Positions 50,688 through 60,209 of a DNA stretch of 64,000 nucleotides are shown one piece after another. This stretch comes from Shinella zoogloeoides (GTDB taxonomy: Bacteria; Pseudomonadota; Alphaproteobacteria; Rhizobiales; Rhizobiaceae), in the NCBI RefSeq assembly GCF_020883495.1, contig NZ_CP086610.1:3179001-3243000 (forward strand), read 5' to 3'. The notes under the pieces are model-generated. The model saw nothing but the letters and a program-made list of their open reading frames with translations, was not told where the DNA came from and searched no databases. Position 1 is the stretch's first letter. Each line of letters opens with the position of its first letter. The position numbers were made by a program, and so were the translations under genes.

Positions 50688-50981
50688 TTACGCCTCCGGA
50701 TTGTTGAAGACCCAGTTCCAAGCCTTCACCTCGACCTCGGCAAAAAGGCCGGCCTTGGCATAGGGATCGTTCGCCGCGATCTCGCGCGCCGCCTCGATCG
50801 TCTCGGCCTTGACCACGACAAGGCTGCCCGTCGGCTTGCCGTCATCACCGAGGAACGGGCCGGCGAAGGCCAGTTTGCCCTCGGCATTCAGCGCATTGAG
50901 ATAGGCGAGGTGATCCGGGCGCGTATCGAGGCGCACCTGAAGCGCGCCGGGCTTGTCCTTGCAGAGGAATGCGAAATGCAT
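50688..50981 (-). CDS. YciI-family protein
   Basis: 97 residues. MHFAFLCKDKPGALQVRLDTRPDHLAYLN, GKLAFAGPFLGDDGKPTGSLVVVKAE and ANDPYAKAGLFAEVEVKAWNWVFN define the YciI family, with the conserved H and D thought to be catalytic or metal-binding. Function not established. Six bases before the EVE gene. Confidence 0.92.
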   Translation of the reverse strand: MHFAFLCKDKPGALQVRLDTRPDHLAYLNALNAEGKLAFAGPFLGDDGKPTGSLVVVKAETIEAAREIAANDPYAKAGLFAEVEVKAWNWVFNNPEA

Positions 50982-51015
50982 GTGCGGTCCTTCCCTTCGG
51001 TTATAGTTCTGGCCA

Positions 51016-52002
51016 TTATTCCTGGGTGATCGGGCGCGTCATGAGCTGCCCGATGGCGGTCTTCACGTCCAGTGTGCCGTCGACGATGCGGGCGACCGCA
51101 TCGGTGATCGGCATGTCGATGCCCTTTTCCGCCGCAACGCCCGAGGCGACCGAGGCGGCGAAAGCGCCTTCCACGAGATCGCCCGACCAGCCGGCCGCCG
51201 TGCCATGCCGGCCGAGCGCGATGCCGAAGCGCAGGTTGCGCGACTGGTGGCTGGTGCCGGTGAGCACGAGGTCGCCGAGGCCGGAAAGCCCCGTCACCGT
51301 GATGCCCTCCCCGCCATGCGCCTCCACAAAGCGCGACAGTTCCGCAAGCCCGCGCGAGATCAGCGCCGCCCGGGCGGAATCGCCAAGCTGCGCGCCCTCG
51401 ATGATGCCACAGGCAATCGCCAGCACGTTCTTGAGCGCGCCGCCGAGCTGCACGCCGATCCGGTCGGTCGAGGGGTAAAGCCGGAAGGTCGGCCCGGAAA
51501 GGGCCTGCGCCAGCATCGCCCCGATCTCCGCCGTGCGCGCGGCAATCACCATCGCCGTCGGCAACCCTTTTGCGATATCGGCGGCAAAACCGGGACCGGA
51601 GAGGACGGCGATCTCGCGACCGGGCAGTTCTTCTTCCAGAACCTCGGTCAGGAGCCGGCCAGTGCCCTTCTCCATGCCCTTGGCGCAGATGACCACCGCC
51701 GTGCCGGGCGCAAGGAGCGGAGCGAGCGACCGCGCCGCCTCGCGCTGTGCCTGCGAGGGCATGGCGAAAAGCACGATGCCCGCGCCACGCATGACCGCCG
51801 CATCCGCGCTATAGGCAAGCGTCTGCGGCAGGTCGATGCCCGGCAGCGCCTTCTCGTTGCGGCGCGTGGTCCGCATGGCCTCGACCGAGCCGGCATCGCG
51901 CCCGATCAGCGTGACATCGCCACCACTGGCGGCGGCCACGCTTGCCAGCGCCGTGCCGAAGGCCCCCGCACCGACCACGGCGATTTTCGCATGGGCGCTC
52001 AT
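51016..52002 (-). CDS. gpsA: NAD(P)-dependent glycerol-3-phosphate dehydrogenase
   Basis: 328 residues. The cofactor loop [16 protein letters not shown] is at 9-24 and [21 protein letters not shown] near 108. Catalytic lysine and helix are in [35 protein letters not shown] near 186-220, then [19 protein letters not shown]. It makes glycerol-3-phosphate for phospholipids. Overlaps tsaD by four bases (ATGA). Confidence 0.97.
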   Translation of the reverse strand: MSAHAKIAVVGAGAFGTALASVAAASGGDVTLIGRDAGSVEAMRTTRRNEKALPGIDLPQTLAYSADAAVMRGAGIVLFAMPSQAQREAARSLAPLLAPGTAVVICAKGMEKGTGRLLTEVLEEELPGREIAVLSGPGFAADIAKGLPTAMVIAARTAEIGAMLAQALSGPTFRLYPSTDRIGVQLGGALKNVLAIACGIIEGAQLGDSARAALISRGLAELSRFVEAHGGEGITVTGLSGLGDLVLTGTSHQSRNLRFGIALGRHGTAAGWSGDLVEGAFAASVASGVAAEKGIDMPITDAVARIVDGTLDVKTAIGQLMTRPITQE

Positions 52003-53093
52003 GCCTTGGCTCCCCGCTTGCCGGACCCGAGCATCGTCGCCGCCTCGCGGTCGAGCGGCCAGCGCGAACGCGGCGCGACGGACAGGTCATCGGGCGCAAA
52101 ACCGGCCGCCATGCGCTCCAGCCCCGCCCAGGCGATCATCGAAGCATTGTCGGTGCAGAGCGCCAGCGGCGGCGCGATGAAGCGGAAACGGTTCTTGTCG
52201 CATAGCGCCTGTAGCGTCGCGCGCAATTCCGCATTCGCCGCCACCCCGCCGGCAACGACGAGCGAGGGCGTTTCAACGTCGGGATGGAGCGTGCGAAACC
52301 GCTCAAGCCCCCGGCCGATGCGGTCCTTCAGCGTACGCGAGACGGCGCGCTGGAAGGAGGCGCAGATATCGGCGACATCCTGATCCGTCACCGGCTCGAT
52401 GGACTGCGCCGCCTGACGCACCGCCGTCTTGAGGCCGGAGAAGGAGAAATCGAGCCGCGCCTCGCCGACGAGCGGACGCGGGAAGGTGAAGCGTTCCGGG
52501 TTGCCGTTCTTCGCCATGCGCTCCACCGCCGGCCCGCCGGGATAGGGCAGGCCGAGCAGCTTGGCGGTCTTGTCGAAGGCCTCGCCCAGCGCGTCGTCGA
52601 TGGTCGTGCCCCAGCGCTCGTAATCGTCGACGCCGCGCACCAGCACAAGCTGGGTATGGCCGCCGGAAACGAGCAGCATCAGATAGGGGAAGGAAAGCCC
52701 GTCCGTCAGCCTCGCCGTCAGCGCATGGCCTTCCAGATGGTTGACGGCATAGAGCGGCTTGCCCGTCGCCCGCGCGATGGCCTTGCCGGTCATCAACCCG
52801 ACAATCAGTCCGCCGATCAGCCCCGGCCCGCTCGTCGCCGCGATGGCATCGATATCCTCAAGCGAACGGCCGGCGCGCAGAAGCGCCTCGGAAATCAGGC
52901 TGTCCAGCGCCTCGACATGCGCGCGCGCCGCGATCTCCGGCACCACGCCGCCATAGGCGCTGTGCTCTTCCAACTGGCTCAGCACGACTTCGCCAAGAAT
53001 CTCGCCCTTGCCATCGGCACCGCGCGCGACGACGGACGCGGCGGTCTCGTCGCAGCTCGTTTCGATACCGAGGATGGTCAGATGGGACGACAT
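51999..53093 (-). CDS. tsaD: tRNA N6-threonylcarbamoyladenosine transferase TsaD
   Basis: 364 residues, ASKHA-fold enzyme of the t6A modification of ANN-decoding tRNAs. The N-terminus [15 protein letters not shown], metal-binding H119 and H123 (VNHLEGH), and GGHTQLVLV near 145 and [19 protein letters not shown] near 275 are all intact. Divergent from hemC with a 73-base gap. Confidence 0.97.
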   Translation of the reverse strand: MSSHLTILGIETSCDETAASVVARGADGKGEILGEVVLSQLEEHSAYGGVVPEIAARAHVEALDSLISEALLRAGRSLEDIDAIAATSGPGLIGGLIVGLMTGKAIARATGKPLYAVNHLEGHALTARLTDGLSFPYLMLLVSGGHTQLVLVRGVDDYERWGTTIDDALGEAFDKTAKLLGLPYPGGPAVERMAKNGNPERFTFPRPLVGEARLDFSFSGLKTAVRQAAQSIEPVTDQDVADICASFQRAVSRTLKDRIGRGLERFRTLHPDVETPSLVVAGGVAANAELRATLQALCDKNRFRFIAPPLALCTDNASMIAWAGLERMAAGFAPDDLSVAPRSRWPLDREAATMLGSGKRGAKA

Positions 53094-53166
53094 GAAGCAC
53101 TAGGATCGATTGCGGGCGGCCCTAAAGCCGGTTACGAGACATCCCGGTAACAATGGATCAAGGCGG

Positions 53167-54096
53167 ATGCAAACAAAACCTTTCAGGATCGGCACCCGTG
53201 GCAGCCCGCTGGCGCTCGCCCAGGCTTACGAGACCCGCGCGCGCCTGATGGCCGCGCACGGCCTGCCGGAAGAGATGTTCGAGATCGTCGTTCTCTCGAC
53301 GAAGGGCGACCGCATCACCGACCGCTCGCTGGCGCTAATCGGCGGCAAGGGCCTGTTCACGGAAGAGATCGAGGCGCAGCTTTCCTCCGGGGAACTCGAT
53401 TTCGCCGTGCATTCCTCCAAGGACATGCCGACAAAACTGCCGGAAGGCCTGCACCTTTCCGCCTTCCTGCCGCGCGAAGACATCCGCGACGCCTTCATCG
53501 GCCGCAGCGCAAAACGCCTGCTGGACCTGCCGCAGGGCGCGACCGTCGGCTCCGCCTCGCTGCGCCGGCAGGCGCTCATCCGCCGGCTGCGCCCGGACCT
53601 CAATGTCATCGTCTTCCGCGGACAGGTCGATACCCGCCTTGCCAAGCTCGCCGGCGGCGAGGCCGACGCGACGCTGCTCGCCTATGCCGGCCTGAAGCGC
53701 CTCGGCAAGCTCGACGTGCCGACGGAAATCCTCGATCCCGTCTCCTTCCCGCCGGCTCCGGCGCAGGGCGCGATCTGCATCGAGAGCCGCGTGGGCGACG
53801 CGCGCATGGAAAACCTGCTTGCCGCCATCGACGACCGGCCGACCCGCACCGCCGTCACCTGCGAGCGCGGCTTCCTCGCCACGCTCGACGGCTCCTGTCG
53901 CACGCCCATCGCCGGTTACGCGACCGTCGAGGGCGACCACGTCCAGTTCCGCGGCATGATCCTGACGCCGGATGGCAGCCGGTTCCACGAGATCGAGGCA
54001 AGCGGCCCGGCAACCAATGCCGCCACGCTCGGCGAAGAGGCCGGCGAGGCGATCCGCGCGAAGGCAGGGGCGGACTTCTTCGAAAGCTGGGGCTGA
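53167..54096 (+). CDS. hemC: Porphobilinogen deaminase
   Basis: 309 residues. It condenses four porphobilinogens to hydroxymethylbilane. The dipyrromethane cofactor cysteine is C244 (LDGSCRTPI). Substrate-binding [11 protein letters not shown] and [18 protein letters not shown] are present. The ATG at 53167 begins the usual N-terminus. HemD follows after one base, and a membrane-protein pair after that, making a heme operon. Confidence 0.97.
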   Translation: MQTKPFRIGTRGSPLALAQAYETRARLMAAHGLPEEMFEIVVLSTKGDRITDRSLALIGGKGLFTEEIEAQLSSGELDFAVHSSKDMPTKLPEGLHLSAFLPREDIRDAFIGRSAKRLLDLPQGATVGSASLRRQALIRRLRPDLNVIVFRGQVDTRLAKLAGGEADATLLAYAGLKRLGKLDVPTEILDPVSFPPAPAQGAICIESRVGDARMENLLAAIDDRPTRTAVTCERGFLATLDGSCRTPIAGYATVEGDHVQFRGMILTPDGSRFHEIEASGPATNAATLGEEAGEAIRAKAGADFFESWG

Positions 54097-54097
54097 G

Positions 54098-54811
54098 ATG
54101 CGCGTCCTCGTCCTTCGCCCCGAGCCTGCCGCCTCCCGCACGCGGGATGCGCTCTCGGCGCTGGGGCACGAGGCCGTCTGCCTGCCGCTATCGCAGGCCG
54201 AACACGACCTGACGGCGACGCGAAAAGCCCTCGGCGAGCCCCATTCCGCCATCGCCGTCACCAGCGCGGAAATCGCCCGCCTGTCCGGCAGGCTCGGCAA
54301 CGGCCTTGCCACCATGGTCTTCGCCGTCGGGCAGGCCTCCGCCGCCGCCATGCGCGCCGCCGGCTTCCCCACCGTCCTTGCCGCCGACGGGGATGGCGAA
54401 AGCCTTGCCGCGATGATTGCCGCGCACTATCGCGAGACCGGCTTGCCGGACGCCCCCCTGCTCTATCTCGCCGGCAATCCGCGCGCGCCCGCCTTCGAAA
54501 GCCGGCTTCGCGAGGCGGGCATCCCCTTCCGCACCGTCGAAGCCTATCGCATGACGCCGCTCACGCCCGCCAAAACGGACATCGAAGCGGCGCTGCTCGT
54601 CCCGCTTCCCGACGCCGTCCTGCTCTATTCCCGCGAAAGCGCGCTCGCCTTCTTCCGCCTGCCTCCCGTTCACGAAACACCCGAGCGTTTCCAGTCCGTC
54701 CGCCTGCTCTGCATGAGCCGCAATGTCGCAGCCGCAGTGCCCCGGCACTTCACCGCCAATGTCTCCATCGCCGCCGCTCCCGACGAAAAAAGCCTGTTCG
54801 CGCTGCTCTGA
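54098..54811 (+). CDS. hemD: Uroporphyrinogen-III synthase
   Basis: 237 residues, a low-conservation family recognised here by bilobal layout: MRVLVLRPEPAASRTRDAL, AIAVTSAEIARL near 49-60, VFAVGQASAAAMRAAGF near 72-88, LYLAGNPRAPAFESRL near 125, and DAVLLYSRESALAFF near 170. It closes and inverts ring D of hydroxymethylbilane. Placement one base after hemC settles the identity. Confidence 0.93.
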   Translation: MRVLVLRPEPAASRTRDALSALGHEAVCLPLSQAEHDLTATRKALGEPHSAIAVTSAEIARLSGRLGNGLATMVFAVGQASAAAMRAAGFPTVLAADGDGESLAAMIAAHYRETGLPDAPLLYLAGNPRAPAFESRLREAGIPFRTVEAYRMTPLTPAKTDIEAALLVPLPDAVLLYSRESALAFFRLPPVHETPERFQSVRLLCMSRNVAAAVPRHFTANVSIAAAPDEKSLFALL

Positions 54812-54909
54812 AACCGGCCCCCGGCGGACGAAATTGCCGCAAGGGTCTTTCCCTCCCCGGCTTCCCTGTCTACGTTCAGGGCAATGCACATGAACGCGAG
54901 GAGGCCGCC

Positions 54910-56106
54910 ATGGAACCGGAAACCCCGTCCCGTCGAAACAGGACCGGCGACGAGCCGGTGACGATCGACCTCGAAGCGGTTCCCGCCACCGACGAGGCGG
55001 AAGCTGCCGACACGGTTGCGGACGTCTCCGCACAGCCGGACGAGGCGGCAAGCCCGGAGATCGCAGACGAGAAGCAGGCGCCGGAAGAGCCGGCCCCTGC
55101 GGCCGACAAGGAGCCGGCGCGCAAGGAAACGCCGCCGCCCCGCCAGCGCGGCACGTCCGGCACGCTCGCCGCAAGTATCCTTGGCGGCCTGATCGCGCTT
55201 CTCGGCGCCGGCAGCCTGCAATATGGCGGCTACCTGCCGGCTCTCGGGCCGGAACGCACGGGCGGCGACAGCGCGCTTGCCGGCCTGTCCAGCGAAATCG
55301 AGGCGCTGAAGGCGCGCCTTGCCGAACCCGCCACGCCCGTCACGGTGGATCTCCAGCCGATCGAGACACGGCTTGCCGCCCTCGAGAAATCGGCCGGCAC
55401 CAATCCGGGCGCTGCCGGAGCCGATCCCGCAGCCGTGGGCAAGCTCGAAAGCGAAATTAGCCGGCTAACCACGGAGCTGGCCGCCCTGCAGGATGCCGTC
55501 ACCCGCACGAGCGAAAGCGTCAGCACGACGGAAAGCCAGTTGACCCAGCGCATCGCCGCCGCCGAGCAGAAGCTCGACGAGCCGCGCAGCGACATAGAAA
55601 TGGCCCGGGCCGTCGCCGCCAGCGCGCTGAAGACCGCAATCGACCGGGGCGGCTCCTATCTCGCCGAACTCGAGGCCTTCGCCTCCGTCGCGCCGGACGA
55701 TCCGTCCGTGGCCGGGCTGCGCGAGCACGCCACGGTCGGCGTGCCCTCGCGCTCCGACCTCGTTCGCGACTTCCAGCCGACGGCGGACGCCATTCTCGAC
55801 GCCGTCCACCAGCCGGAAGGCGATCAAGGTATCTTCAACCGCCTGATGTCGAGCGCCGCATCGGCCATCCGCGTGCGCCCGGTCGGCACCGTCGAGGGTG
55901 ACAGCCCCGAGGCCGTCGTCGCCCGCATCGAGACCCGCCTGCAGGACGGCGATTTCAAGGGCGCGCTGATCGAATGGCAGGCCCTGCCGGAAAAGGGGCA
56001 GGCCGCAGCGGCCGACTACAAGCGCAAGCTGGATGCCCGCGTCACCGTCGAGGGGCTGATCGGCGCCGCCGTTTCCGGCGCCATGACGACCGGCAACCAG
56101 GGCTGA
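54910..56106 (+). CDS. Mic60/mitofilin-like membrane protein
   Basis: 398 residues. An acidic N-terminal tail (1-75), one membrane helix near 82-105 (TLAASILGGLIALLGAGSLQYGG), a coiled-coil-like middle part (about 120-225, ELAALQDAVTRTSESVSTTESQLTQRIAAAEQ) and a C-terminal domain. Alphaproteobacterial homologues of mitochondrial Mic60 have this layout and sit in the hemC-hemD-hemY cluster. They are linked to inner-membrane invaginations and envelope spacing. The identification rests on layout and neighbourhood; the C-terminal mitofilin signature should be checked. Twelve bases precede hemY. Confidence 0.85.
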   Translation: MEPETPSRRNRTGDEPVTIDLEAVPATDEAEAADTVADVSAQPDEAASPEIADEKQAPEEPAPAADKEPARKETPPPRQRGTSGTLAASILGGLIALLGAGSLQYGGYLPALGPERTGGDSALAGLSSEIEALKARLAEPATPVTVDLQPIETRLAALEKSAGTNPGAAGADPAAVGKLESEISRLTTELAALQDAVTRTSESVSTTESQLTQRIAAAEQKLDEPRSDIEMARAVAASALKTAIDRGGSYLAELEAFASVAPDDPSVAGLREHATVGVPSRSDLVRDFQPTADAILDAVHQPEGDQGIFNRLMSSAASAIRVRPVGTVEGDSPEAVVARIETRLQDGDFKGALIEWQALPEKGQAAAADYKRKLDARVTVEGLIGAAVSGAMTTGNQG

Positions 56107-56117
56107 GGAGAGGCTTC

Positions 56118-57716
56118 ATGATCCGCATACTCGGCTTCGTCCTCTTCGTGCTCGCGCTCGCCGCGGGCTTCGCCTGGCTTGCCGACCGGCCGGGCGAACT
56201 CTCCGTCATCTGGCAGGGCCAGCGCGCCGACATGAGCCTGATGGTGGCGGCAACGCTCGTCGTCTCGCTCATCGCCGCCGTCATGTTCTCCTGGTGGCTG
56301 GTGCGCGTCATCTGGACGTCGCCGCACTCGATCCAGCGCTATTTCCGCGCCCGCAAGCGCGACCGCGGCTATCAGGCGCTCTCGACCGGGCTGATCGCCG
56401 CCGGCGCGGGTGACGCCGTGGGCGCCCGCAAGATGCTGACGCGCACCAAGGGTCTGCTCAGCGCCGATCAGGAGCCGCTCATCCATCTGCTCGAAGCGCA
56501 GGCGGCGATGATCGAGGGTCGCTACGACGATGCGCGCAAAAAGTTCGAACTGATGGCCGACGACCCGGAAACCCGGGAACTCGGCCTGCGCGGCCTCTAT
56601 CTCGAAGCCCGCCGCCTCGGCGCCAACGAGGCCGCCCGGCAATATGCCGAGCGCGCGGCGGAAAAAGCGCCGCAGCTTGCCTGGGCGACGGAAGCCGCGC
56701 TCGAATACCGCTCGCAGGCCGGCGACTGGGACGAGGCCTTGAAGCTCCTCGGCGACGGCCGCACCGCCTCTCCCGAGGAAAAGAAGGCCCATGCGCGCCG
56801 CAAGGCCGTGCTCCTTGCCGCCCGCGCGGCGGCAAAGCTCGACGCCGACCCGAAGGGCGCGCGCGAGGACGCCCATCAGGCGCTGAAACTCGACGAGAAT
56901 TTCGTGCCCGCCGGCCTTGTCGAAGCCAGGGCATATCTGCGCGAGGACAATCTGCGCAAGGCCGCCTCGATCCTCGAAAAACTCTGGAAGGCGACCGCCC
57001 ATGGCGACGTGGCGCGGCTCTATGTCCGCGCCCGCAGCGGCGATTCGGCGACCGACCGGCTGAAGCGGGCGGAAAAGCTGGAGGCCCTGCGCCCGAACAA
57101 CGCCGAGGCGCTCTACGCCGTCGCCGAGGCCGCGCTGGAAGCCCGCGACTTCCCGCGCGCCCGCGCCAAGGCCGAGGCCGCCGCCCGTCTCTCCCCACGC
57201 GAAAGCGCCTTCCTGCTGCTCGCCGATATCGAGGACGCCGAGACCGGCGACCAGGGCCGCATTCGCCACTGGATGAACCAGGCGCTGAAGGCCCCACGCG
57301 ATCCCGCCTGGACGGCGGACGGCGTCACCGCGCCGGAATGGCGCGCCGTTTCGCCCGTCACAGGCCGGCTCGACGCCTTCGAGTGGCGCACCCCGGTCAG
57401 CACCCTCGAAGGGCCGGTCGAGGAGGGTTCGGCGGATGCGGTGGACGAAGCCATCCGCACCCTGCCCCCGCTCGCCATCGCCGTGAAGCCCGTACCCAGG
57501 GCCGAAACGGCCGTGGTGGTGGAAACGGAAAAGCCGGTCGTCGTGGCGGCTGTCCCCGAGCCTGTGCAGGCGACCGCGACCGTGCAGGAAAAGCCGAAGA
57601 CCGAGACGGCCGCGCAGGAAACGGAACCGCCCTTCTACGGCCTGCCGGACGATCCGGGCGTCAAGGACGGCACGGGTGCGAAGCGGGACGGCACAAGCGG
57701 CTTCCGGCTTTTCTGA
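56118..57716 (+). CDS. hemY: HemY-like TPR membrane protein
   Basis: 532 residues. Two N-terminal helices (residues 3-22 and about 39-62), then a helix-repeat region of TPR type (LIHLLEAQAAMIEGRYDDARKKFELMADDP, GLYLEARRLGANEAARQYAERAAEK, ALYAVAEAALEARDFPRARAKAEAAARLSP) and an Ala/Glu/Val-rich tail ending LPDDPGVKDGTG. Members of the HemY family accompany heme genes but are not enzymes; in alphaproteobacteria this is the partner gene of Mic60 (Orf52-like). It probably scaffolds membrane complexes. Confidence 0.88.
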   Translation: MIRILGFVLFVLALAAGFAWLADRPGELSVIWQGQRADMSLMVAATLVVSLIAAVMFSWWLVRVIWTSPHSIQRYFRARKRDRGYQALSTGLIAAGAGDAVGARKMLTRTKGLLSADQEPLIHLLEAQAAMIEGRYDDARKKFELMADDPETRELGLRGLYLEARRLGANEAARQYAERAAEKAPQLAWATEAALEYRSQAGDWDEALKLLGDGRTASPEEKKAHARRKAVLLAARAAAKLDADPKGAREDAHQALKLDENFVPAGLVEARAYLREDNLRKAASILEKLWKATAHGDVARLYVRARSGDSATDRLKRAEKLEALRPNNAEALYAVAEAALEARDFPRARAKAEAAARLSPRESAFLLLADIEDAETGDQGRIRHWMNQALKAPRDPAWTADGVTAPEWRAVSPVTGRLDAFEWRTPVSTLEGPVEEGSADAVDEAIRTLPPLAIAVKPVPRAETAVVVETEKPVVVAAVPEPVQATATVQEKPKTETAAQETEPPFYGLPDDPGVKDGTGAKRDGTSGFRLF

Positions 57717-57839
57717 GACAGGGACGATTCGAGCAGAAAGTGCGTCATGGCCCTTTAATACAATTGCGAAGAAACAGGCATTCGTCGTATTTTCGCAAGT
57801 CGTGAAATACATGCTCTTCCAGGAAATGGGGCCATATCG

Positions 57840-58328
57840 ATGTTCGAACGCTTGCAGCAGTTTCTTGCGAGCCTTTCCGGTGGCGACAGCCGGCCGGCCT
57901 TTGCGGTCGACGACCCCCGGGTCGCGGTTATGGCGCTCTGCATCCAGGTGATGGAGGCCGACGGCACGGTGCTAGAATCCGAGAAGACGGCCCTTCGCGC
58001 CCGCTTCAGGGAATTCTACCCCGTGGACGAGGCGGAGCTGGATGCGCTCGTCGCCGCCGGCACGGATGCGGAAAGCGAGGCCATCGACTTCTTCCAGTTC
58101 ACCTCCGAGTTGAAACGCCAGCTCTCGGAAGAGCAGCGCGTCAGCCTCATCGGCCTGCTCTGGGAGATCGTCTATGCGGATGGCGAGCGCAGCGAGATGG
58201 AGGACCATGCCATCTGGCGCATCGCCGACCTGCTCGGCGTCTCGGGCCGTGAGCGCATCATGAAGCGGCAGGAAGTGGCCGAAAGGGTGGGTGCGGCGGC
58301 GGGCGCGGAGGAGGCGGACGACGTCTGA
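57840..58328 (+). CDS. TerB-like helical protein
   Basis: 162 residues, all-helical TerB-type domain: AVMALCIQVMEADGTVLESEKTALRARFRE near 30-59 and RVSLIGLLWEIVYADGERSEMEDHAIWRIADLLGVSGRERIMKRQEVAERV near 98-150, with two acidic DG.x.E sites that may bind divalent metal. Despite the family name, tellurite resistance is not expected from a lone TerB. Two bases separate it from the amidotransferase gene. Confidence 0.88.
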   Translation: MFERLQQFLASLSGGDSRPAFAVDDPRVAVMALCIQVMEADGTVLESEKTALRARFREFYPVDEAELDALVAAGTDAESEAIDFFQFTSELKRQLSEEQRVSLIGLLWEIVYADGERSEMEDHAIWRIADLLGVSGRERIMKRQEVAERVGAAAGAEEADDV

Positions 58329-58330
58329 GC

Positions 58331-59047
58331 ATGCTCGATTCCCCGCATAAGCCGCATAACAAGCGCCCCATCCTCGTCGTCCTGCATCAGGAGACTTCCA
58401 GCCCCGGCCGCGTCGGCCAGATTCTCCGGGCGATGGGCTACCGGCTGGATATCCGCCGCCCGGTGCTAGGCGACGGGCTGCCCGAAACGCTCGACCGTCA
58501 CGCGGGCGCCGTGGTCTTCGGCGGGCCGATGAGCGCCAATGACGACGAAGCCTATGTGCGGCGGGAAATCGACTGGCTGTCCGTGCCGCTCAAGGAGAAC
58601 CGGCCGTTCCTCGGCATCTGCCTCGGCGCGCAGATGCTGGTGAAGAATCTCGGCGGCGCGGTCTACGGCCATGCGGAGGGCCTGACGGAGATCGGCTGGT
58701 ATCCGCTTCAGGCGACCGAGGCCGGCACGGCGCTGATGGCCTGGCCGGACATGGTCTACCAGTTCCACCGCGAGGGCTTCGACCTGCCCGCGGGCGCGAC
58801 GCTGCTCGCCACCGGCCATCACTACGAGAACCAGGCCTTTCGCTACGGCGACAACGCCTGGGGCATCCAGTTCCACGGCGAGCTGACACTCGCCATGATG
58901 CATCGCTGGGTGGTGCGCGGGGCGCATCGTTTCGACCTGCCCGGCGCGCAGATGGGCCGCGCCCATCTCGACGGCCGGCTGCTGCACGATGCGGCCCTGC
59001 GGCTCTGGATGGGGTCGTTCCTCGACCGGGTCTTCCACGAGGCTTGA
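58331..59047 (+). CDS. Class I glutamine amidotransferase-like protein
   Basis: 238 residues, GATase1 fold. The nucleophile is C97 in LGICLGAQM and the histidine/acid pair H182/E184 in IQFHGE, so the triad is complete. AVVFGGPMSANDD near 55-67 is the oxyanion region. No synthetase partner domain or gene is adjacent. Candidates include GMP-synthase-like amidotransferases or gamma-glutamyl hydrolases; I cannot choose. Confidence 0.9.
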   Translation: MLDSPHKPHNKRPILVVLHQETSSPGRVGQILRAMGYRLDIRRPVLGDGLPETLDRHAGAVVFGGPMSANDDEAYVRREIDWLSVPLKENRPFLGICLGAQMLVKNLGGAVYGHAEGLTEIGWYPLQATEAGTALMAWPDMVYQFHREGFDLPAGATLLATGHHYENQAFRYGDNAWGIQFHGELTLAMMHRWVVRGAHRFDLPGAQMGRAHLDGRLLHDAALRLWMGSFLDRVFHEA

Positions 59048-59146
59048 GGCCGGCCCGTTAAACATGTTGCCGCGCGCCAAAAGCCCGGCCTTGCTGGCGG
59101 GGCCGGCAATGGCTACATGTCGGGACGAAACCAATTGGAGACGTCA

Positions 59147-59440
59147 ATGATAGCGGTCATCAACACCCTGTTGTTCATCATCAGCATCGCGTGGTTCCTG
59201 GTGATCGCCTCGGCGATCTTCTCCTGGCTCTACGCCTTCAACGTCATCAACGCGAACAACCAGGCAATCGCCGCCATCGGCCGCTCGCTGTATCAGCTCA
59301 CCGAGCCGATCTACCGCCCGATCCGCCGCGTCCTGCCGAATTTCGGCGGCGTCGACCTGTCGCCGCTCGTCGTGCTGGTCATCCTGTATTTCCTGGAGCA
59401 GGTGATCCGCGGCGTGCTGGCCCCGGCGCTTCTGTCCTGA
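59147..59440 (+). CDS. YggT-family membrane protein
   Basis: 97 residues, two helices: IAVINTLLFIISIAWFLVIASAIFSWLYAF and DLSPLVVLVILYFLEQVIRGVL, with the loop TEPIYRPIRRVLPNFGGVDLSPLV diagnostic of YggT. The family is linked to cell division and osmotic tolerance. ATG 59147 follows TTGGAG. Convergent with ppa across a shared terminator. Confidence 0.94.
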   Translation: MIAVINTLLFIISIAWFLVIASAIFSWLYAFNVINANNQAIAAIGRSLYQLTEPIYRPIRRVLPNFGGVDLSPLVVLVILYFLEQVIRGVLAPALLS

Positions 59441-59459
59441 TTGACGCAGACCGAAAAAG

Positions 59460-59493
59460 AAAACCTCCGGATCGGCGACGATCCGGAGGTTTT
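59460..59493. terminator. Bidirectional terminator between the YggT gene and ppa
   Basis: AAAACCTCCGGATC (59460-59473) and GATCCGGAGGTTTT (59480-59493) are perfect 14-base arms over loop GGCGAC, with A-rich sequence on the left and T-rich on the right. It can terminate both converging genes. Confidence 0.93.
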
Positions 59494-59540
59494 CGATTTC
59501 AGGCAAGGGCAAACGGCCGGGACAGGCCCGGCCGCAAGGC

Positions 59541-60074
59541 TTACTTCGACTTGTTGTAACGCTCGACGGCTTCGAGAACCATCTTCTTGGCGACGGAAAC
59601 GTCCTGCCAGCCGGCGATCTTAACCCACTTGCCGGGTTCCAGATCCTTGTAGTGCGTGAAGAAGTGCTCGATCTGCTTCAGCGTGATTTCCGGCAGGTCC
59701 GTGTAGTTCTCGACCTTGTCGTAGCGGCGCGTCAGCTTCGGCACCGGCACGGCGATGATCTTCTCGTCCTTGCCGCCATCGTCTTCCATGACCAGCACGC
59801 CGATCGGGCGAACATTGATGACGCAGCCAGGAACGAGCGGGCGCGTGTTGGCGATCAGCACGTCGATCGGGTCGCCGTCTTCCGAAAGCGTGTGCGGCAC
59901 GAAGCCATAATTGCCCGGATAGGTCATCGGCGTGTAGAGGAAGCGGTCGACGACGAGCGCGCCGGCTTCCTTGTCCATCTCATACTTGATCGGGTGGCCG
60001 CCGACCGGCACCTCGACAATGACGTTCACGTCGTCCGGCGGGTTCTTGCCAACGGAAATCGCATCGATACGCAT
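59541..60074 (-). CDS. ppa: Inorganic pyrophosphatase
   Basis: 177-residue family I soluble pyrophosphatase. [45 protein letters not shown] contains the metal-binding DGDPID box near 65-70. [16 protein letters not shown] and the C-terminal [22 protein letters not shown] are typical. It drives biosynthetic reactions by removing pyrophosphate. Confidence 0.98.
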   Translation of the reverse strand: MRIDAISVGKNPPDDVNVIVEVPVGGHPIKYEMDKEAGALVVDRFLYTPMTYPGNYGFVPHTLSEDGDPIDVLIANTRPLVPGCVINVRPIGVLVMEDDGGKDEKIIAVPVPKLTRRYDKVENYTDLPEITLKQIEHFFTHYKDLEPGKWVKIAGWQDVSVAKKMVLEAVERYNKSK

Positions 60075-60209
60075 GGGGGCTCCCTCGATTGGAAATGGAG
60101 TGGTTTGCGCGCTTCCTAATGCGAATCCCGCTGCGGCGCAACATGACTTTCATCCAAGGTGAATAGACGGGCGGCCTGCGCCGTTCTCTAGCTAACCGGA
60201 GGATGTCCC

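Noticed and set aside
57840..58328. Tellurite-resistance system
   Set aside because: Only a TerB-like domain is present; no TerC, TerD or TerZ genes are nearby.
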